NCBI GenBank assembly: GCA_964646605.1
Contig: CAZYEX010000035.1
Location: forward strand, 1-23,645
DNA: 23,645 nt
From: SBAX01 sp964646605
Lineage (GTDB): Bacteria > Planctomycetota > Phycisphaerae > UBA1845
Direction: 5' to 3'
The first letter of the stretch is position 1. Each line of letters starts with the position of its first letter. The notes below the pieces were generated by a model. It did not search any database. It was not told the DNA's origin and saw only the letters and a list, made by a program, of their open reading frames with translations. Shown one piece after another: positions 5,550 to 13,061 of the stretch. Made by a program: the position numbers and the translations under genes.

Positions 5550-7790
5550 ATGACGCTGTTGGTGACCTCCATTTTCGTCGAAAGCCTGCCGCACGTCGCG
5601 GAGGCGGCGGACCGCGCGTTCTCGGAAGGTGCGGAGGCGGTCGAACTTCGCATCGATCCCTTCGACGGCGACGTGGCCGAACTTGCTGCGTATGTTCGGG
5701 AAAAGCCCCATCGGACGTGGATCATCACCTGTCGCAGCGCGGACGAAGGCGGCCTGTTCCGCGGCGACACGATGGAGCGCGTGTCTCGGCTGATTGCCGC
5801 GGCACGGGGGACCGATGCCTACGTCGATTTCGAGCTGGTCGATTGGCTGCGGTCGAGCAACATCCGTCAAAAAGTTCTGCTGGCTGCGGCTCGGCCTGAG
5901 GGTGGGGGGTATCGGTTGATACTCTCGGGGCATGATTTTGCAAAGCTCCCCGCCGATCTGGCGGAACGTGTTGCGGCGGCGCGAAGCATTCCCGAAGTGA
6001 CGGCGGCCAAAGTCGCGTATCAGGGGCGGAATATCCTCGACAGTTTCGCCGCGCTGGACGTGATGCACGAGCACGGTGCGTCGGTGATGGGCATCTGTAT
6101 GGGCGAGGAGGGCGTTTGGACGCGGGTGCTGGCCAAGAAGCTCGGGGCCTTTGCGACGTTCTGCAACTTGACCGCCGAGGGAGCGACGGCGCCGGGACAG
6201 ATGACGTTGCAGCAGATGCGGGGTCTGTTCCGCTGGAATTCGATCGACCGTAACACACGGGTGTACGGCGTGATCGGCGATCCGGTGGGGCACTCGCGGA
6301 GTCCGCTGCTGTTCAATCATTGGTTTGCCCAGGCCGAGATCAACGCGGTCTATCTTCCGCTTCGCGTGGCGGGGAGTGAGGCCCTGGGCGGATTCCTCGA
6401 CGCCTGTGGGGAGCGTTCTTGGCTCGATGTCGGTGGATTCAGCGTGACCATCCCGCACAAGACGGCGGCGATGAAATGGGTCGGCGAGGAAGTGGACCGT
6501 CTCGCAAGCTGGATCGGGGCGGTGAATACGCTGGTTTTCGAGGAGCAGGCCGTGCGCGGTTACAACACGGACAGCTACGCGGCCATGGCCTCGATGACGG
6601 CGGCCTTGGGATGTTCCCGCGCCGACCTGGTGGGGATGAGCGTCGATCTGCTCGGGGCCGGCGGATCGGCGCGGGCGGTCGTGGAGGCGCTGGGCGAATT
6701 GGGTTGTCGAGTGACGGTATACGCGCGCTCCGCCGAGGCCGCCCAAGCCCTCGTAGTCAACTCCGGTGTTCGGACCGCAGCGTGGGAGGAGCGTCTGCGT
6801 AGAGATGGACAGGTGGTGATCAACTGCACGCCCCTCGGAATGTGGCCCCGTGTGGACGAATCGCCGTTGCCGGTGGAGGCGCTGGGCGGGTGTCGTTTGG
6901 TGTTCGATCTTGTCTACAACCCCTTGGAGACATTGCTCTTGAAGAACGGGCGCGCCGCGGGGTGTGCCACACTCAACGGGTTGGATATGTTCGTCCGCCA
7001 AGCGGCTATGCAGTTCTTGCTTTGGACGGGGCGCGAACCGGATACAGGATCGGCGATGGAATTGTTGGCGACCTCGTTTGGTGCGCCGCCCACAAGGGGC
7101 GACGCTACATGGGATGGGACGGCGCCGCCCACAAGGGGCGACGCTACGGAGGATACGACTGCGCCGCCCACGAGGGGCGACGGTACAGACCGGACGTCGC
7201 CTTCGCGGGGCGGTGTCCGTCGCTGCATCGCGATCATTGGAATGCGCGGCAGCGGCAAGACGACCGTGGGGCGCGAGTTGGCGAGGCTCCTCGCCGACGA
7301 CTTTGTCGACAGCGACGAAATCATCGCGCAGGAGGCGGGTCGCTCGATTGCGGAGATCTTCGCCCGGGAGGGAGAGGACGGGTTTCGCAGGCGGGAATCA
7401 GGGGTTCTGCGTCGAGTGCTTTCCAGCCCCCCACGTGTGCTCAGTGTCGGCGGCGGGGCCATCCTGGACGATGGGAACGTGAAACTCCTTCGCGCCGGGG
7501 CGACGGTCGTGTGGTTGACCGCTCCACCGGAAGTGCTTTGGCGACGCGTCGCTTCGGATCCGGCGACGGTCGATACTCGCCCGCCGTTGACCGAGGGGTC
7601 CGGTGAGGAAGAGCTGCGGCACGTGCTCGCCCAACGATCGTCACGGTTTCAACGAGCGGGACACTTCGTTGTCGACACCGTGGACCGGACCCCCGCCGCG
7701 ATCGCCCGCGAGATCCTCGAACGGGTGAGCTTGGGCGCTACGGATGGGGGAATCCTCGGCGTTCGCAAATCGCGGAGGTCAGCGCGGTGA
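5550..7790 (+). CDS. Trifunctional AroD-AroE-AroK: 3-dehydroquinate dehydratase, shikimate dehydrogenase, shikimate kinase
   Basis: A 746-residue protein that should carry out three consecutive shikimate-pathway steps: 3-dehydroquinate to 3-dehydroshikimate, to shikimate, to shikimate-3-phosphate. Residues 1-232 are a type I dehydroquinase (ELRIDPF 32-38; ITCRS 59-63; His 128 in SGHDF; Schiff-base Lys 154 in TAAKVAYQ; 'GICMGEEGVWTR' 181-192). Residues 237-508 are AroE (GDPVGHSRSP; Lys 304 in VTIPHK; Asp 341 in GYNTD; NADP loop GAGGSARAV 369-377; NCTPLGM). Residues 511-555 are a repeat linker of APPTRGD units. Residues 559-728 are shikimate kinase (P-loop GMRGSGKTT 564-572, DSD 587-589, FRRRES, GGG 634-636, RPPLTE). 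All key residues are present. The ATG at 5550 begins the dehydroquinase fold directly; an ATG at 5484 would add an unconserved stretch. The D-E pair is known as a fusion (AroDE), but appending AroK in this order differs from the fungal AROM order. Confidence 0.93.
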   Translation: MTLLVTSIFVESLPHVAEAADRAFSEGAEAVELRIDPFDGDVAELAAYVREKPHRTWIITCRSADEGGLFRGDTMERVSRLIAAARGTDAYVDFELVDWLRSSNIRQKVLLAAARPEGGGYRLILSGHDFAKLPADLAERVAAARSIPEVTAAKVAYQGRNILDSFAALDVMHEHGASVMGICMGEEGVWTRVLAKKLGAFATFCNLTAEGATAPGQMTLQQMRGLFRWNSIDRNTRVYGVIGDPVGHSRSPLLFNHWFAQAEINAVYLPLRVAGSEALGGFLDACGERSWLDVGGFSVTIPHKTAAMKWVGEEVDRLASWIGAVNTLVFEEQAVRGYNTDSYAAMASMTAALGCSRADLVGMSVDLLGAGGSARAVVEALGELGCRVTVYARSAEAAQALVVNSGVRTAAWEERLRRDGQVVINCTPLGMWPRVDESPLPVEALGGCRLVFDLVYNPLETLLLKNGRAAGCATLNGLDMFVRQAAMQFLLWTGREPDTGSAMELLATSFGAPPTRGDATWDGTAPPTRGDATEDTTAPPTRGDGTDRTSPSRGGVRRCIAIIGMRGSGKTTVGRELARLLADDFVDSDEIIAQEAGRSIAEIFAREGEDGFRRRESGVLRRVLSSPPRVLSVGGGAILDDGNVKLLRAGATVVWLTAPPEVLWRRVASDPATVDTRPPLTEGSGEEELRHVLAQRSSRFQRAGHFVVDTVDRTPAAIAREILERVSLGATDGGILGVRKSRRSAR
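7083..7199 (+). repeat. Three in-frame 39-bp direct repeats in the aroE-aroK linker
   Basis: Three copies of a 26-base element (GCGCCGCCCACAAGGGGCGA and CGCTAC in the first) begin at 7083, 7122 and 7161, exactly 39 bases apart. The period is 13 codons, so the frame is kept and each unit reads APPTRGD followed by six variable residues. The third copy has diverged in several bases. The reverse complement contains GTCGCCCCTTG, also found in the intergenic hairpin at 1415-1425, so the linker appears to be derived from a dispersed intergenic repeat. Confidence 0.85.
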
Positions 7791-8445
7791 GGTTGCGATA
7801 CACGTAGGGGTCCAGACGCAGCTTGTGTTCCTTGCCGTCGAGCGAATAGTCCAGGTCGATGCAGCCGGACTTGCTCGACGGATCCACTCGTAGTGCGGTG
7901 ACGGCCTCGATCGGGATGCCGCTCGCGCTGCGGGCTTGAAGGCCGGAATCCGACAAGATCAACCGCGCCGTCGATACACGGAACAGTTGAATCCCCACGA
8001 CGACGCCGACGACGCAAAGGGCGTATCCGATCCATCGCTGCCAGCGTTGGTCGGACTCGGTTTTCCCGCCGTGGATCCAGGTCATGGCCGCGATCGTCCC
8101 GCCGCGGAGCTGCACCTTCAACCAACCGCCGGGGCCGAGGAAATAGAGATCGTCACCATGTTGAGCGCCGGGCTCGCCGAGACGTTCGGCGAGCGCGGAC
8201 ACCGATCCGTTTACAGGAACGCTTTGCATAGCTTCGGCGACCGCGGACGACGTTAGGCCGGGGTCGATTCGCGGAAGGCCGGCGTCGGACAGGCCCAGAA
8301 GCCGCAACAACTCCCGGGCGTTTTGACGTGGATAGCCGCGGTATCCGTCCCACAAGTAGGCCGCGGCGAATCCTACCACCATGACGAACAGGAGGCCGGT
8401 TCGGATCACCCGTTCCTTGCTGGGTCCGCAAACGATGGTCTGCAT
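7738..8445 (-). CDS. Hypothetical two-span membrane protein
   Basis: I do not recognise a named family. The frame encodes 235 residues from the ATG ending at 8445; a GTG at 8457 would add four residues. Two hydrophobic segments are visible: about residues 15-32 (TGLLFVMVVGFAAAYLW) and about 137-155 (GYALCVVGVVVGIQLF). Between them is a soluble part with a 'LAERLGEPGAQHGDDLYFLG' stretch. After the second span the C-terminus (RLILSDSGLQARSASGIPIE, then LRVDPSSKSGCIDLDY and LDGKEHKLRLDPYVYRN) has the beta-rich look of a bacterial PH-like domain, which is only an impression. It is convergent with the aro fusion, and the last 53 bp of the two genes overlap (7738-7790). Confidence 0.65.
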   Translation of the reverse strand: MQTIVCGPSKERVIRTGLLFVMVVGFAAAYLWDGYRGYPRQNARELLRLLGLSDAGLPRIDPGLTSSAVAEAMQSVPVNGSVSALAERLGEPGAQHGDDLYFLGPGGWLKVQLRGGTIAAMTWIHGGKTESDQRWQRWIGYALCVVGVVVGIQLFRVSTARLILSDSGLQARSASGIPIEAVTALRVDPSSKSGCIDLDYSLDGKEHKLRLDPYVYRNLTALTSAICERRGFPHP

Positions 8446-8572
8446 AACTGCCCACACTCCACCGCCGACTCATAACCACTAGGCGCCCTACAGTGTCCGC
8501 ACGCGGGGAGGTCGTCAAGGCGCCAACCGCATCCCCGGTCATTGGACATTCCGCGAAAGATATCGCAGACTC

Positions 8573-8592
8573 CCTGGGGGTTAGCCCCCAGG
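8573..8592. repeat. Perfect 8-bp stem hairpin
   Basis: CCTGGGGG-TTAG-CCCCCAGG forms a perfect 8-bp stem with a 4-base loop. It sits between the divergent starts at 8445 and 8745. It has no T-tract on either side that would make it a good intrinsic terminator, and it may be another intergenic palindrome. A second small hairpin, CCGCC-CTTAC-GGCGG, lies at 8693-8707 in the probable leader of the next gene. Confidence 0.6.
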
Positions 8593-8744
8593 TTTCATCT
8601 CCCCCGGACATCCTCAGATGCATGATCCGCGCTTGATCGCATCGATCAGACTGGCGCATTTTGGGCCCGGTCCTTGCGAGCGGTCGGTATACCCGCCCTT
8701 ACGGCGGTGTAGACCGCAACCCGAATCATCGGTGGAGGGGAACC

Positions 8745-10547
8745 ATGCGGTTCATTCCGGGCGCGGCGGCGCTATTGTTGGCGTCCGCTCAGGTTTTCGC
8801 ACAACCAGCCATTTCTGAGCCTTCGGAGTTTCCGGCCACTCGGCCAGGCCCCAACGTCTTCCAAACCGGCCGAGGGTGTTTTCACCTGGCCAGTGGGACC
8901 ATCACGCCCGGCGACGTGGACTGGGTGCAGGTGACTCTGCCGCGGGCCACGACGCAAACCGTCGTGGACGTCGATTTTCCCGCTAACGGCGGGGGGAGCG
9001 CCCTGCTTGCGTCGATCATCGGCGGTAGCACGTTCTTCAACATGAGCGACAACAACAACACCCGCGATGCGCTGTGCGGTCTGAGCAGCGCGACGTTCCC
9101 GGTGGGCAGCACCGCGGACTCCGCCGTGAACCTGGCGGCGACGAATCGCAACATCGTGGTCAACATCGGAATTACCGGCGCGCAAGATACCGGTTTTGTG
9201 GGGAACCACGCACAGTCGTTCAGCTACGACGTTTGGGTCTATGCGGCCACCGTTCCATGCACCATGGACGCCGATTGCGGTGACGGAGTTGCCTGCACGG
9301 CGGACACGTGCGACGTCGCCTTGGGCGATTGCTTCAACGACGCGGACGATCTCCTGTGCGACAACGGACGTTTCTGCGACGGGGTGGAGTTCTGTCACTC
9401 CACGCTGGGTTGTCGGTCCGGGGCGCGACCGGACTGCGACGACGGCGTAGGTTGCACCATCGACGAGTGCGACGCGGCGCTCGATGACTGCGTGAACCTG
9501 CCCGACGACGGCTTCTGCGATGACGAGGAGTTCTGCGACGGTGAAGAGTTCTGCGACGTACAGTTCGACTGCCAATTTGGCCCGCCGCCGACCTGCGACG
9601 ACGGGGTGGATTGCACTCAGGATCGGTGCGACCTGGGCTCGGACTCGTGCGTTCACGCCCCCGACGACGGATTCTGCGATGACGGACGGTTCTGCAACGG
9701 GGTGGAATCGTGCGACGCGATCAACGATTGCCAGGACGGCGTTCCACCGGTTTGCGACGACTCCGTGGCGTGTACCGTCGATTCCTGCGACGTGGTCCTC
9801 GACGATTGCGTGTTCAATCCTGACGACTCCCGCTGCGACAACGGCGTATTCTGCGACGGAGCGGAGTTCTGTGACGAGGTCGCGGGCTGTCTGGGCGGCG
9901 GCGAGGCGTGCCCCGGGATGCTCTGCCGGGAGAGTGACGATCGGTGCGTCGAGTGCCTGGCCGACGCCGACTGCGACGACGGGGATTTCTGCAATGGGGC
10001 GGAGACTTGCGATCCGACGGGTGCGTGCGTGGACGGCGTCCCGCCGTGCCCGCCGGACATGATCTGCAACGCGGAAGCGCGGCGCTGCGAAAGCGGGCTG
10101 TTCACGCTGGATGTGAAGCCGGGGGTCTGTCCCAACCGCCTGACGGTCATGGGTCAGGGCACGGTTATGGCAGCCGTGACGGGTGCCCCGGGCGCCGACG
10201 TGCGCAAGATTGACCGAGGCTCGTTGCGGCTGGCCCGCGCGGACGGAGTCGGCGCGTCGGTCGCCCCGCAGGAGGGCCCTCCCGGGCCGCACAGCCAGGT
10301 GCAGGACGCGGCTACGCCATTTGACGGCACGGAATGCGGATGCCACGCACTGGCCGGCGACGGGTTCCCCGACCTGGTGCTTCACTTCTCGGCCGAGGCG
10401 CTGAGAACCGCCATGAAGCTTGACGGATTTTCCGAGGATACGACTCTGGAGCTTCGCGTGAGCGGACGGTTGACGGATGGAACGGGCTTCCACGCCTCCG
10501 ACTGTGTGGTGATCCAGAAGGTGGGGAAAAAGCCCAAGGACAAATAG
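8745..10547 (+). CDS. Secreted Cys/Asp-rich repeat protein with C-terminal 'LDVKPG' domain
   Basis: A 600-residue protein exported through a signal peptide (residues 1-19, MRFIPGAAALLLASAQVFA). The start at 8745 is favoured by GGAGGGG just upstream; a longer frame from 8661 would bury the signal. Residues 40-168 form a beta-rich domain with few cysteines. Residues 178-389 contain four tandem units of exactly 53 residues, each beginning CxDGVxCTxDxCD and continuing through FCDG/FCNGVE. A degenerate half unit follows at 404-448. Residues 452-590 form a domain with LDVKPGVCPN, RLARADGVG, EGPPGPHSQVQDAATPF and GDGFPDLVLHF, a pattern I know from secreted proteins of planctomycetes and other environmental bacteria. 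The function is unknown; a disulfide-rich, possibly calcium-binding surface or extracellular role is inferred from composition. It ends in a basic KKPKDK tail. Confidence 0.8.
   Translation: MRFIPGAAALLLASAQVFAQPAISEPSEFPATRPGPNVFQTGRGCFHLASGTITPGDVDWVQVTLPRATTQTVVDVDFPANGGGSALLASIIGGSTFFNMSDNNNTRDALCGLSSATFPVGSTADSAVNLAATNRNIVVNIGITGAQDTGFVGNHAQSFSYDVWVYAATVPCTMDADCGDGVACTADTCDVALGDCFNDADDLLCDNGRFCDGVEFCHSTLGCRSGARPDCDDGVGCTIDECDAALDDCVNLPDDGFCDDEEFCDGEEFCDVQFDCQFGPPPTCDDGVDCTQDRCDLGSDSCVHAPDDGFCDDGRFCNGVESCDAINDCQDGVPPVCDDSVACTVDSCDVVLDDCVFNPDDSRCDNGVFCDGAEFCDEVAGCLGGGEACPGMLCRESDDRCVECLADADCDDGDFCNGAETCDPTGACVDGVPPCPPDMICNAEARRCESGLFTLDVKPGVCPNRLTVMGQGTVMAAVTGAPGADVRKIDRGSLRLARADGVGASVAPQEGPPGPHSQVQDAATPFDGTECGCHALAGDGFPDLVLHFSAEALRTAMKLDGFSEDTTLELRVSGRLTDGTGFHASDCVVIQKVGKKPKDK
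9276..9911 (+). repeat. Four 159-bp coding repeats (53-residue units)
   Basis: Units start at the Cys codons at 9276, 9435, 9594 and 9753, i.e. every 159 bases without any indel. They encode CGDGVACTADTCD, CDDGVGCTIDECD, CDDGVDCTQDRCD and CDDSVACTVDSCD, each followed by a 40-residue conserved remainder. The units differ at many bases, so the duplications are not recent, yet spacing is exactly kept. A shorter, diverged fifth element follows. Confidence 0.85.
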
Positions 10548-10578
10548 CGGGTTGGGTTGCGCTACGGGGAAGGCAGGT

Positions 10579-10911
10579 TTAGCCGAGGACTTCGGCCCCG
10601 CTCACGCAGTTGATGTGTTCGGCGCGAGGAGCGACCTTGCGATACCCCAGGTAGTGCATGATCTCGAAGACCTCGGTCCAACTCGGGAAGGGGCGCTCGT
10701 TGATCCGCTTGTATTCGTCGATGGACATGATGAACTCGAGCAGCGACCCGGTGATCTCGCCTTCCTCGGCGGCGCGGCGAACCTCGCCCCGCCGGCGTCC
10801 GGGTCCGCGACGGCGGTCCATGCCCACGCGGCGCTCGGAGACGGTGGAACGATGATCGCGGCGTCTCTCGCCGCCGGCTGCGTGTTGCGATTCCATAGGC
10901 GGTGTCGGCAT
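10579..10911 (-). CDS. Small conserved protein, function unknown
   Basis: A 110-residue, probably cytoplasmic protein. The N-terminal half is very basic and low in complexity (ERRVGMDRRRGPGRRRGEV). The C-terminal half is an ordered helical segment: 'AAEEGEITGSLLEFIMSIDE', then 'YKRINERPFPSWTEVFEIMH' and YLGYRKVAP. I recognise this 'IDEYKR-x-N-x-RPFPSW-x-EV' segment as recurring in small planctomycete proteins, without a known function. The ATG ending at 10911 has GAGG four bases upstream (short spacing); a second ATG five codons later lacks a Shine-Dalgarno sequence. It is convergent with the Cys-rich gene (31 bp apart) and lies downstream of the acidic protein gene on the same strand. A nucleic-acid-binding role is conceivable from the basic half, but nothing proves it. 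Confidence 0.65.
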   Translation of the reverse strand: MPTPPMESQHAAGGERRRDHRSTVSERRVGMDRRRGPGRRRGEVRRAAEEGEITGSLLEFIMSIDEYKRINERPFPSWTEVFEIMHYLGYRKVAPRAEHINCVSGAEVLG

Positions 10912-11075
10912 ACAGCCTCGGAATCGGCAAGATGTCGGGCGGGCTTAATGAAGCGAGCAAGAACGAAAGACGAAACGCGAGGTCGGCTGCGAACCGCGAA
11001 CTTATCCGGCGGGCCGGGGAACTTCCGGTTTATCGGTACATGCAAGTTGAAAAATAACGGGGTGGTCGGCGGCGG

Positions 11076-11456
11076 CTAGAGCTCCTCGTCCTCCTCGTCC
11101 TTATCCTCCTCCTCGTCGTCGGCTCCGTCGGACTCCTCATCGTCGTCGGGGAAGAAATCGTCCTCGTCATCGTCCTCCTCGTCATCGACGTCGGCGGCCT
11201 CGTCGTCGTCGTCCCAGGCCGACAGAATAGAATCCTGCAACCGCCAAGAGTTGGGCTGCGTGGACGGGCCAGCCGGCCAATTGCCAACGGTTGACTGCCG
11301 ATGGAGCGGCAACGCCCGTGTTTCGAGTTTGCAATTGGAAATTGGCCATTGGCAATCGCTCCGGTCGGCCGGTGCCGTGGCTTCGCCCGCGGTGAGCCCC
11401 GCCGGGTCGCCCCACGTCTCCTGCGCCTCACCGATGTTTTGTTGGTTCTTCCACAT
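11076..11456 (-). CDS. Small acidic protein with a low-complexity insert
   Basis: A 126-residue frame. Residues 1-17 (MWKNQQNIGEAQETWGD) look like a genuine N-terminus, and residues 82-126 are almost only Asp and Glu, ending DEEDEEL. The middle (about 30-66) is encoded by intergenic-type repeat sequence: on the plus strand TTGCAATTGGAAATTGGCCA and neighbouring words. The frame stays open through it, so a dispersed repeat may have entered a small acidic protein gene in phase, or two unrelated parts may have been joined. Ribosome-binding signal is weak (GGATGA, about 10 bases upstream of ATG). No family recognised. Acidic tails of this kind can bind basic proteins or cations. The gene could also be a chance frame, although Asp/Glu runs of this length argue against it. 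Confidence 0.5.
   Translation of the reverse strand: MWKNQQNIGEAQETWGDPAGLTAGEATAPADRSDCQWPISNCKLETRALPLHRQSTVGNWPAGPSTQPNSWRLQDSILSAWDDDDEAADVDDEEDDDEDDFFPDDDEESDGADDEEEDKDEEDEEL
11315..11360. repeat. AATTGG/CCAATT low-complexity repeat
   Basis: The plus strand carries TTGCAATTGGAAATTGGCCA followed by TTGGCAAT at about 11331-11358, with related CCAATTGCCAAC words at 11276-11287 in the opposite sense. The A/T-rich, partly palindromic words stand out in GC-rich DNA and look like an intergenic repeat. They lie inside the acidic-protein frame. Confidence 0.5.
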
Positions 11457-11784
11457 GTGAAATCATCCGCACCGACAGATTCCATTGCCGCGGTCAGGCG
11501 AGCCGGGCGCCCCCCGGCGGGCCGACCGTCTCTATTCTCGCCCCGCACTTGCGTCAAGCCGTTCCCGCTGAGGCGGCGAGAGTCTAGCTCCCCCCGACGG
11601 GTCGTCAAGCAAAAAAAGGGGGTTGGGGGAGCCATTTTTCGACCCCGTCCGGAACGCGAAAATCGTGCTTTCGGCCCTTACCGCGGCGGGCCCAATGCGC
11701 CGGGGGCAACGAAATCCTCCCCCGGCTGGGTCTGGCGCCCTACAAGCGGTTGTGGAGTGTCCAGCGGGCCCGGAGAATCCGGAC
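11457..11784. other. Divergent spacer, no gene seen
   Basis: The 328 bases between the acidic-protein gene (minus) and the DUF2238 gene (plus) contain GC-rich stretches (GGGCGCCCCCCGGCGGGCC at 11507-11525), an A-run at 11610-11617 and no recognisable product in any frame. A plus frame open from 11623 is continuous with the DUF2238 gene but shows no conserved residues before the ATG at 11785. It presumably holds promoters for both genes; none is clear enough to mark. Confidence 0.4.
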
Positions 11785-12390
11785 ATGCTGCTGACCCGAC
11801 GAGAGATTCCAGTGCTCCTGGCCAACTTGGTTTACCTCCCGATCTTCACCGTCATCGCCCTGCGGAACCTGAATCTGGAGTTCATTTTGTACGTGGGCGT
11901 GATTTTGGTCGTCGGGGCGTGGGTGCTGTGGAAGCAGCGGTCGGTCCGATTCGACGGGGTGATCCTCTGGGGACTCACCGTCTGGGGTCTGCTGCACATG
12001 GCCGGGGGCAACATCCCGGTCGGAGAGGACGTACTGTACGCCTATTGGTTGATCCCGGGCCTGTTGCGCTACGACCAGTTTGTTCACACTTTCGGGTTCG
12101 GGACCGCAACCCTGGTCTGCCACCACCTCCTACGACCCTACTTGCGCGAGGGCGTCCGCGGCTGGGGGGTGCTTGGGGTTCTCACGGGGATGATGGGATG
12201 CGGGGTGGGAGCCATCAATGAAATCATCGAGTTCATCGCGGTCAAGAGTGTCCCCGAGACGCATGTCGGTGGGTATGACAACACGTTGTGGGACATGGTG
12301 TTCAACCTGTTCGGGGCCGTGCTGGCGGTCGCCTGGTTGCATTCGCGGGGTCGGCTGCTCCCCGCTCCCGCCGACGCGCGGCGTCCGTAG
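11785..12390 (+). CDS. DUF2238 / YjdF-like integral membrane protein
   Basis: A 201-residue inner-membrane protein with about six hydrophobic spans: 10-28, 33-50, 58-74, about 84-115 (broken by RYDQFVH), 126-150 and 168-186. The DUF2238 (YjdF) family is recognisable by RYDQFVHTFGFGTAT (95-109) in the fourth region, by GAINEIIEF (142-150) in the fifth and by a late 'YDNTLWDMVFNLFGA'. Conserved Asp 97, His 101, Glu 146 and Glu 149 sit in or next to spans, suggesting a polar site in the membrane, but the function of the family is unknown. The ATG at 11785 is chosen because hydrophobic and family-like sequence starts there; GGAG lies about 11 bases upstream. It is convergent with the CHRD gene, whose stop codon (12391-12393) begins directly after this gene's stop. 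Confidence 0.82.
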   Translation: MLLTRREIPVLLANLVYLPIFTVIALRNLNLEFILYVGVILVVGAWVLWKQRSVRFDGVILWGLTVWGLLHMAGGNIPVGEDVLYAYWLIPGLLRYDQFVHTFGFGTATLVCHHLLRPYLREGVRGWGVLGVLTGMMGCGVGAINEIIEFIAVKSVPETHVGGYDNTLWDMVFNLFGAVLAVAWLHSRGRLLPAPADARRP

Positions 12391-12906
12391 CTACTCGAGA
12401 ATGAGTTGTCCGCGCACCTCGCCGTCGGGGTTATCGGTGGTGTGGAAATTAACGTAGATGTCCCCGTCGAGGAGTGCGGTCACTTGGTCATCGCTGACCG
12501 GCCAGGCGCCGACCGCGGTGACCGTGCCGTCATCCGTCTGATCGACGCCGTCACCGATGTCGAAGACGACTCCGCCGCTGACACCCGGAGGACTACTATG
12601 GAAGTGCGCCGCCCGGACCGGTCCGGATAGTCCTGTCACGGTTACGTTGAAGGACAGCTCGGTCTGATCGGCATTCAGGGTGAAGGTTCCGCTTCCCGTA
12701 CCATTCGTGGTAACGGGCGGGGCTTCCTGATCGCCGGAGAGTTCCGCGGTGAAGTTGCGTTCCACGCCGTCGCCGACGCCGTCGTTGCCGCCGCCGTCGT
12801 CGGTGTTGTCGTTACCGCCGCCGTACAAGCCGCCGCCCGAACTCGGACAACCCGCGGTGAAAACAACGAGGCTCAGCAGAAGCATCAAGTGCCATGAACG
12901 TTTCAT
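12391..12906 (-). CDS. CHRD-domain lipoprotein
   Basis: A 171-residue lipoprotein. The start is the ATG ending at 12906, with GGAG nearby; it opens a lipoprotein signal (MKRSWHLMLLLSLVVFTAGC) with lipobox TAGC and lipidated Cys 20. A Gly/Asn/Asp-rich tether (21-48) leads to a CHRD domain (about 51-171): FTAELSGDQEAPPV, FNVTVTGLSGPVRAAHFH (His 101 and His 103) and the closing YVNFHTTDNPDGEVRGQL. The CHRD domain is named after animal chordin and is common in bacterial secreted proteins; its bacterial role is not established. The frame is open further upstream to 13407, but that part is antisense to the end of truD and contains no start with a signal. It is the last gene of the minus-strand group 15190-12391. 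Confidence 0.88.
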   Translation of the reverse strand: MKRSWHLMLLLSLVVFTAGCPSSGGGLYGGGNDNTDDGGGNDGVGDGVERNFTAELSGDQEAPPVTTNGTGSGTFTLNADQTELSFNVTVTGLSGPVRAAHFHSSPPGVSGGVVFDIGDGVDQTDDGTVTAVGAWPVSDDQVTALLDGDIYVNFHTTDNPDGEVRGQLILE

Positions 12907-13061
12907 TGTGTCTTTCTCCAGGGAAAGAGGCTGCAATCCTCCGTCGCTCAGGTATTCCGCGGGATCGACCCACCCAGGTCGCTCTCCCAAGTACCTTACC
13001 ATGTCGGCGACCGGACGTCGATTGCAAGGCGCCGGAGGGCGGGTCGTGGTGTGCCGTGCCG

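Noticed and set aside
5496..7001. Minus-strand 501-codon frame antisense to the aro fusion
   Set aside because: No recognisable domain, and the opposite strand encodes three intact enzyme domains.
8772..10493. Minus-strand 573-codon frame antisense to the Cys-rich gene
   Set aside because: The frame is open because the repeat units of the real gene are GC-rich and periodic; no domain and no start signal.
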